Below, piece by piece: positions 23,053-27,471 of a stretch of DNA of 27,471 nt. Within the stretch, counting starts at the first letter, position 1. Each line of letters starts with the position of its first letter. The position numbers and the translations under genes are program-made. The notes beneath the pieces were generated by a model. The model was not told where the DNA came from. It worked only from the letters and a program-made list of their open reading frames with translations, and made no database searches. Origin of the DNA: a bacterium (GTDB lineage: Bacteria > Patescibacteriota > Minisyncoccia > UBA6257 > Brennerbacteraceae); NCBI GenBank assembly GCA_027310425.1, contig DAIDAW010000006.1, positions 1 to 27,471 on the forward strand, written 5' to 3'.

Positions 23053-25608
23053 ATGAGCAAATACGATTTCAATTCAATAGAGCGCAAGTGGCAGAAAATC
23101 TGGAAACGTCAGAAATTTTCTTCCTGGCAAGCGAAAAATAGCGGCGGGAAAAAACGCTTCTACATTCTCGACATGTTTCCGTATCCGTCCGGCGAGGGCT
23201 TACATGTGGGGCACACGTAAGGGGAGGTGGCGACCGACATCTATGCGCGTTTTTTGCGCATGAACGGATATAACGTACTTCATCCGATGGGGTGGGATGC
23301 GTTCGGCTTGCCGGCAGAAAACTATGCCATTGCGCATAAGGTTCATCCTGCCGATGCGACAGCGAAGAATATCAAGCGGTTCAAGACGCAAATGATGGCG
23401 GCAGGACTGTCGTACGACTGGTCGCGCGAGCTTTCGACCGCGGATCCCGCATATTACCAATGGACGCAGTGGATGTTTGTACAGATGTTCCATCGCGGCT
23501 TGGCGTACAAGGCGGAAAAGCCGATTACCTGGTGTCCGTCGTGCAAAACTACGCTTGCGAACGAAGACTTGGAAAACGGGAAATGCGAACGGTGCCATTC
23601 GCAGGTGGAGCGCAGATTGATGAAGGAGTGGATGATTAAAATCACGGATTACGCCGAGCGTTTGCTTGACGAAGTGCGGCTGCTCGAATGGCCGGAGAGC
23701 GTGAAAGAAATGCAGCGTAACTGGATCGGCCGTTCCGAAGGATACGAATTCGATTTTCGCATCGAACATCGGCACGAATTGCTGCGCGTATTCACAACTC
23801 GTTTAGATACGCTGTATGGCGTGACATTTGTGGTGCTTGCGCCTGAGCACCCGCTCGTGGAAGCCATCACGGCGCCTGAGCAGCGCGAAAAAGTGAAACA
23901 CTATGTGCGCGTCGTAACGAACAAGACCGATTTGGACCGCGAAGCGCAAAAAGAGAAAACAGGCGTGTTTACCGGCGCATACGCGATTCATCCCGCAACG
24001 AAGGAACGGATTCCGATATGGATTGCCGAATATGTAATGATGAATTACGGCACAGGAGCAGTCATGGGGGTTCCTGCGCACGATGAACGCGACTTCGAGT
24101 TTGCTAAACGATTCGATTTGCCGGTCAAGGAAGTCGTATCTGAACAGGGAATTCCGCGCGGATCTCTGGATCGCGCGTATGTCGCCAAGGGAATTCTTGT
24201 TCATTCCGGTCCGTTCGATCGTTTGCCGGCGCATGAGGCGGCAGCGAAGATTGCCCAGTTCATCGGTGCGCACCCCGCGGTCAAATATCGCCTGGAAGAC
24301 TGGGAATTCGCGCGTCAGCGGTACTGGGGCGAACCGTTCCCGCTTGTATTTTGTCCTGAATGCGAGAAACGCGTCAGACGTGGCGAAACGAAGTGCAGGG
24401 GTAAAGCATACTCAAAAGGAGAATTGCAGAATCCTGGCTGGATCGGCGTTGCGGAGGCGCAGCTGCCGGTGAAGCTTCCGAACGTGAAATCGTATGCGCC
24501 AACTGGAACTGGCGAATCGCCGCTTGCCGCGATGAAAGCATGGGTTAAGACGAGATGTCCGAAATGTGGCGGCGCGGCACAGCGCGAAACCGATACTATG
24601 CCCCAATGGGCAGGGTCGTGTTGGTATTATATCGGATTTGCTCTGGGCAGGCAGAAATTGAAACTCAAGCCGTCGCAGGCAAAATTATTCTGGGATCGGA
24701 AAGCGTTGAAATACTGGCTGCCGGTGAATTTTTACGTCGGCGGCGTGGAACATGCAACGCGCCATCTCATCTATGCGCGATTTTGGCATAAATTTTTGTA
24801 TGATATCGGCGTGATGCCGAGCAAGGAGCCGTTCGCGAAGCTGGTGAACCAGGGGTTGATTCTCGGGCCGGACAATGAAAAAATGTCCAAGTCGCGCGGC
24901 AATGTGATTAATCCTGACGAGGTTATCAAACAATACGGCGCTGACACGCTGCGCATGTACGAAATGTTTATGGGACCGCTGGAAGCGACGAAACCGTGGG
25001 ATACGCAAGGCATCATCGGCATCCACCGGTTTTTAAATCGCCTGTACGCGTTGTTCGAAGAAGCAACCCGGAAACGGAAGCCGTCCGGAAAGAAAATGGG
25101 GGAACGCCCCACATCTTCGGAGCCAGGAACCAAACAGCGTATCAATCAAGCGCTGCACCGCGCAATCAAGAAAGTGGGAGATGATATTCTCGCGCTTCGG
25201 TTTAACACCGCGATTTCTACGCTCATGGAACTGCAGAACGTCATCAGTATTTCGCATCATAAGCTTTCCGCACGCGATATGCGTTCAATGATGAAAACCA
25301 TGCTCATTCTCGTGTTTCCATTCGCGCCGCATCTTGCGTCCGAACTCTGGTCTTCGGTCGAGAAAACCTTGATTGAAAAACAGCGCTGGCCCAAATACAG
25401 CACGGTACTGGTCGCGGAGCAGCGCGTTACGTACGCAGTGCAAGTGAATGGCAAATTGCGCGACACGCTTGCGGCGCGCGCGGATGCAAGCGAAGACGAG
25501 GTGGTGGCGCGCGCCCGCGCGGGCGCGAAAATCGCTTCATGGCTTGCAGGCAAGAAAGTGCGGCATACGATTTTCGTAAAGGGCAAAATCGTGAATTTCG
25601 TGGTCTGA
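23053..25608 (+). CDS. leuS: Leucine--tRNA ligase, interrupted by one in-frame TAA
   Basis: The sequence encodes a full-length LeuRS of about 850 residues, but codon 56 (23218-23220) is TAA. Before it: MSKYDFNSIERKWQKIWKR, then FPYPSGEGLHVGHT with the HIGH motif HVGH. After it, in the same frame: GEVATDIYARFLRMNGYNV and GWDAFGLPAENYAI. The stop replaces a single residue that is Glu, Arg or Lys in relatives (GHxEGYxATD), so no frameshift is needed. The rest is intact: zinc cluster CPSCKTTLANEDL with CERC, editing-domain segments TTRLDTLYGVTF and MGVPAHDERDFEFAKRF, KMSKSRGNVINPDEV, the anticodon domain and a C-terminal tail. Reinitiation at GTG 23227 would lose HVGH and give an inactive enzyme. 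Possible explanations: sequencing or assembly error, a strain-level nonsense mutation, or readthrough. Confidence 0.9.
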
Positions 25609-25646
25609 AGCGGGCGCGGGAGCAGCGGGTTTGTGCGTTTGCGCAG

Positions 25647-25655
25647 TGGTACAAT
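25647..25655 (+). promoter_or_regulatory. Extended -10 element (TGGTACAAT) of glmS
   Basis: TGG followed by TACAAT predicts a start near 25662, about 9 bases before the ATG at 25671. There is no Shine-Dalgarno and no good -35 box. Confidence 0.58.
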
Positions 25656-25670
25656 ACGGGCACATATACT

Positions 25671-27471
25671 ATGTGCGGGATTGTCGGGTACATCGGAAAG
25701 CGTACAGCGTTGCCGTTTCTCGCAGAAGGATTATCGCGGCTTGAATATCGCGGATACGATTCGTGCGGGTTTTTGGTGTATGACGCTGCCGCGGGGAACA
25801 TATATATGAAAAAAAGCGTTCAGCGTTTGCGCGACGCGATTCCGGAATTAGACAACGCGCAGTCCGGTACGGTCGGCATGGCGCATACGCGTTGGGCAAC
25901 GCACGGCGGCGTGACGGAACAAAATGCCCATCCGCACCGCGATTGCGCGCATGAAATTTTTGTCATCCACAACGGCATCATTGAAAATTTCCGCGAACTG
26001 AAACAGATGTTGGAAATGCGCGGGCACCGGTTTGCATCGGAAACCGATACGGAAACCATTCCGCACCTGATTGAAGAATTTATGAAACAGGGAGAGCGGT
26101 ATGAAGATGCGGTTGCGCATGCGCTTCGGGACCTGCGCGGCAGCTTCGCGCTCGTCATATTTCATGCGCGTTTCCCCGACATGCTTATCGGCGCGCGCTT
26201 TGCGAGCCCTTTGGCATTGGGCATCGGAGACGGCGAATACGTATTCGGATCCGACCCGTCGCCGATTTCTTTGGCAACGCGCGATGTGATATTCCTCAAT
26301 GACGGAGAAATGGCGGTTGTGCGCCGCGTCGGCTACGATATTCTGCGGTTTCAGGACGGAGCGCAGGCGCACGGAGTTCCTATCCAGCTCGATAAAATTG
26401 CCGTCGAATCTTCCAAGGGTGCGTTTGCCGATTATATGCTCAAGGAAATTTTTGAGGAGGCCGATGCAGTGCGCAATACAATCCGGGGGCGGCTGCTTCC
26501 CGAAACCGGATCGGTAAAACTTGGCGGCATGGAACAGTTTGAGGAGCGGCTCGCATCCATACAAAAGATCGTGATCGCGGCGTGCGGAACCGCTTCGTAC
26601 GCGGGCATGGTGGGGAGGTATTTTTTTGAAGAGTACGCAGGCATTGCTGCTGAATGCGAAGTGGCGTCGGAATTGCGGTATCGTAAACCGCTCTACGACA
26701 GCTCAACGTTGGTGATCGCGGTTTCGCAATCCGGGGAAACCGCGGATACGCTCGAAGCGGTGAAAGAGGCGAAGCGGAAGCATGCGCTGACGCTTGGTGT
26801 AGTCAATGTCGTGGGATCGACCATTGCGCGCACCGTTGATTGCGGCGTCTATACGTACGCGGGTCAGGAAATGGCTGTCGCGTCGACCAAAGCGTTCGTG
26901 TCGCAGCTCGCCGCGCTGAATTTGATCGGCGTGTTTCTGGGCAGACAGCGCGCGATGTCGCTCGTGATGGGAAAGCGGATCGTTCAGGAACTCGCGCGTC
27001 TGCCCGATATCATGGAAACGCTTTTGGGCCGGAACGATGCGGTGCAAATGATCGCTGATCGTTATGCGAACGCACGCAACTTCTTGTATCTGGGTAGAAA
27101 ATACAATTATCCCCTTGCATTGGAAGGCGCGCTCAAACTGAAAGAAATCGCATATATCCATGCCGAAGGATATGCGTCCGGAGAGATGAAGCACGGGCCG
27201 ATCGTGCTCATCGAGCGCGACTTTCCGAGTTTTGTCATTGCGCCCCGGGATAGTGTGTACGAAAAAACATTTTCCAATATCCAGGAGATTAAAGCGCGCA
27301 ACGGCGGCGTGATCGTCCTCACCACGGAAGGAAACCATGATTTCGATTCGGTCGCCGATTGCGTGCTCTTTATTCCCAAAACGATTGAAGCATTGACGCC
27401 GATCCTGGCTGCGATTCCACTTCATCTATTCGCGTATTATGCGGCGCGCGCGCTCGGTCGCGATATAGATC
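25671..27471 (+). CDS. glmS: Glutamine--fructose-6-phosphate aminotransferase (isomerizing), 3' end cut by window
   Basis: 600 codons are present; by family length (about 610 residues) only the last 10-20 are missing. The enzyme makes glucosamine-6-phosphate from fructose-6-phosphate and glutamine, the first step toward UDP-GlcNAc and peptidoglycan. The glutaminase domain starts MCGIVGYIGKR with the nucleophile Cys at position 2, then LEYRGYDSCGF, HTRWATHGGVTEQNAHPH and IHNGIIENFREL. Two SIS domains follow: VIAACGTASYAG, VIAVSQSGETADTLEAV and the EMAVASTKAFVSQ region, then LEGALKLKEIAYIHAEGYASGEMKHGP. All key motifs are intact. No glmS ribozyme is visible upstream; the 62-base gap after leuS holds only the -10 box. 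Confidence 0.95.
   Translation, partial: MCGIVGYIGKRTALPFLAEGLSRLEYRGYDSCGFLVYDAAAGNIYMKKSVQRLRDAIPELDNAQSGTVGMAHTRWATHGGVTEQNAHPHRDCAHEIFVIHNGIIENFRELKQMLEMRGHRFASETDTETIPHLIEEFMKQGERYEDAVAHALRDLRGSFALVIFHARFPDMLIGARFASPLALGIGDGEYVFGSDPSPISLATRDVIFLNDGEMAVVRRVGYDILRFQDGAQAHGVPIQLDKIAVESSKGAFADYMLKEIFEEADAVRNTIRGRLLPETGSVKLGGMEQFEERLASIQKIVIAACGTASYAGMVGRYFFEEYAGIAAECEVASELRYRKPLYDSSTLVIAVSQSGETADTLEAVKEAKRKHALTLGVVNVVGSTIARTVDCGVYTYAGQEMAVASTKAFVSQLAALNLIGVFLGRQRAMSLVMGKRIVQELARLPDIMETLLGRNDAVQMIADRYANARNFLYLGRKYNYPLALEGALKLKEIAYIHAEGYASGEMKHGPIVLIERDFPSFVIAPRDSVYEKTFSNIQEIKARNGGVIVLTTEGNHDFDSVADCVLFIPKTIEALTPILAAIPLHLFAYYAARALGRDID

Noticed and set aside
23053..25608. Alternative genetic code explaining the TAA in leuS
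   Set aside because: Other genes in the window end at TAA, TAG and TGA exactly where their families end, so no stop codon appears globally reassigned.
25609..25670. glmS ribozyme upstream of glmS
   Set aside because: The gap is only 62 bases and contains a -10 box close to the ATG; a glmS ribozyme needs a much longer 5' leader with a defined core that is not present.

Overview
The window most likely comes from a Patescibacteria (Candidate Phyla Radiation) genome, probably Parcubacteria-like. This is an inference from reduced or lineage-typical gene forms: a UvrC of 434 residues without the usual C-terminal HhH domain, a compact SIS-domain phosphoglucose/phosphomannose isomerase, single-pass membrane-anchored extracellular proteins, tRNA genes without encoded CCA, and start codons that mostly lack a Shine-Dalgarno sequence. 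The standard genetic code fits every gene, with one exception, an in-frame TAA in leuS.

Layout. Positions 1-6623 are read on the minus strand: the 5' end of trpS behind a T-box-type leader (1-430), an intrinsic terminator (430-468), RNase J (503-2284), tRNA-Leu(CAG), then a compact run transcribed as DUF192 protein, YvlD-type membrane protein, SecG, anchored peptide-binding protein and sugar-phosphate isomerase (6509 down to 2638), and tRNA-Gly(GCC). From 6668 onward everything is on the plus strand: gpmI and uvrC (4-base overlap), a 1365-residue coiled-coil protein with one membrane segment, a small coiled-coil protein, recO, an anchored extracellular beta-domain protein, glyS, metG, an unusual hairpin-dense locus (19646-21068), tatD overlapping a DHH/DHHA1 phosphoesterase gene, leuS with an internal TAA, and glmS running off the end.

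Functional themes. Translation is prominent (trpS, glyS, metG, leuS, two tRNAs), with RNA turnover (RNase J, DHH phosphoesterase), DNA repair (uvrC, recO), central sugar metabolism (gpmI, isomerase, glmS) and cell envelope (SecG, binding protein, anchored proteins). Several genes have an extended -10 box (TGnTATAAT-like) only 7-20 bases before the start codon, so their mRNAs are predicted to be leaderless or nearly so.

Most unusual region. 19646-21068 breaks this pattern. It has a strong promoter, a leader of about 100 nt, a perfect AAGGAGG ribosome binding site, and a 164-codon ORF of unknown function whose own coding sequence is almost tiled with perfect 8-11 bp hairpins, all different in sequence. 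The hairpins continue for 390 bases past the stop codon to a strong terminator. A second gene-free, highly structured segment of about 340 bases follows and ends in its own terminator. I cannot assign either RNA to a known family, and this is the best candidate here for an undescribed system.
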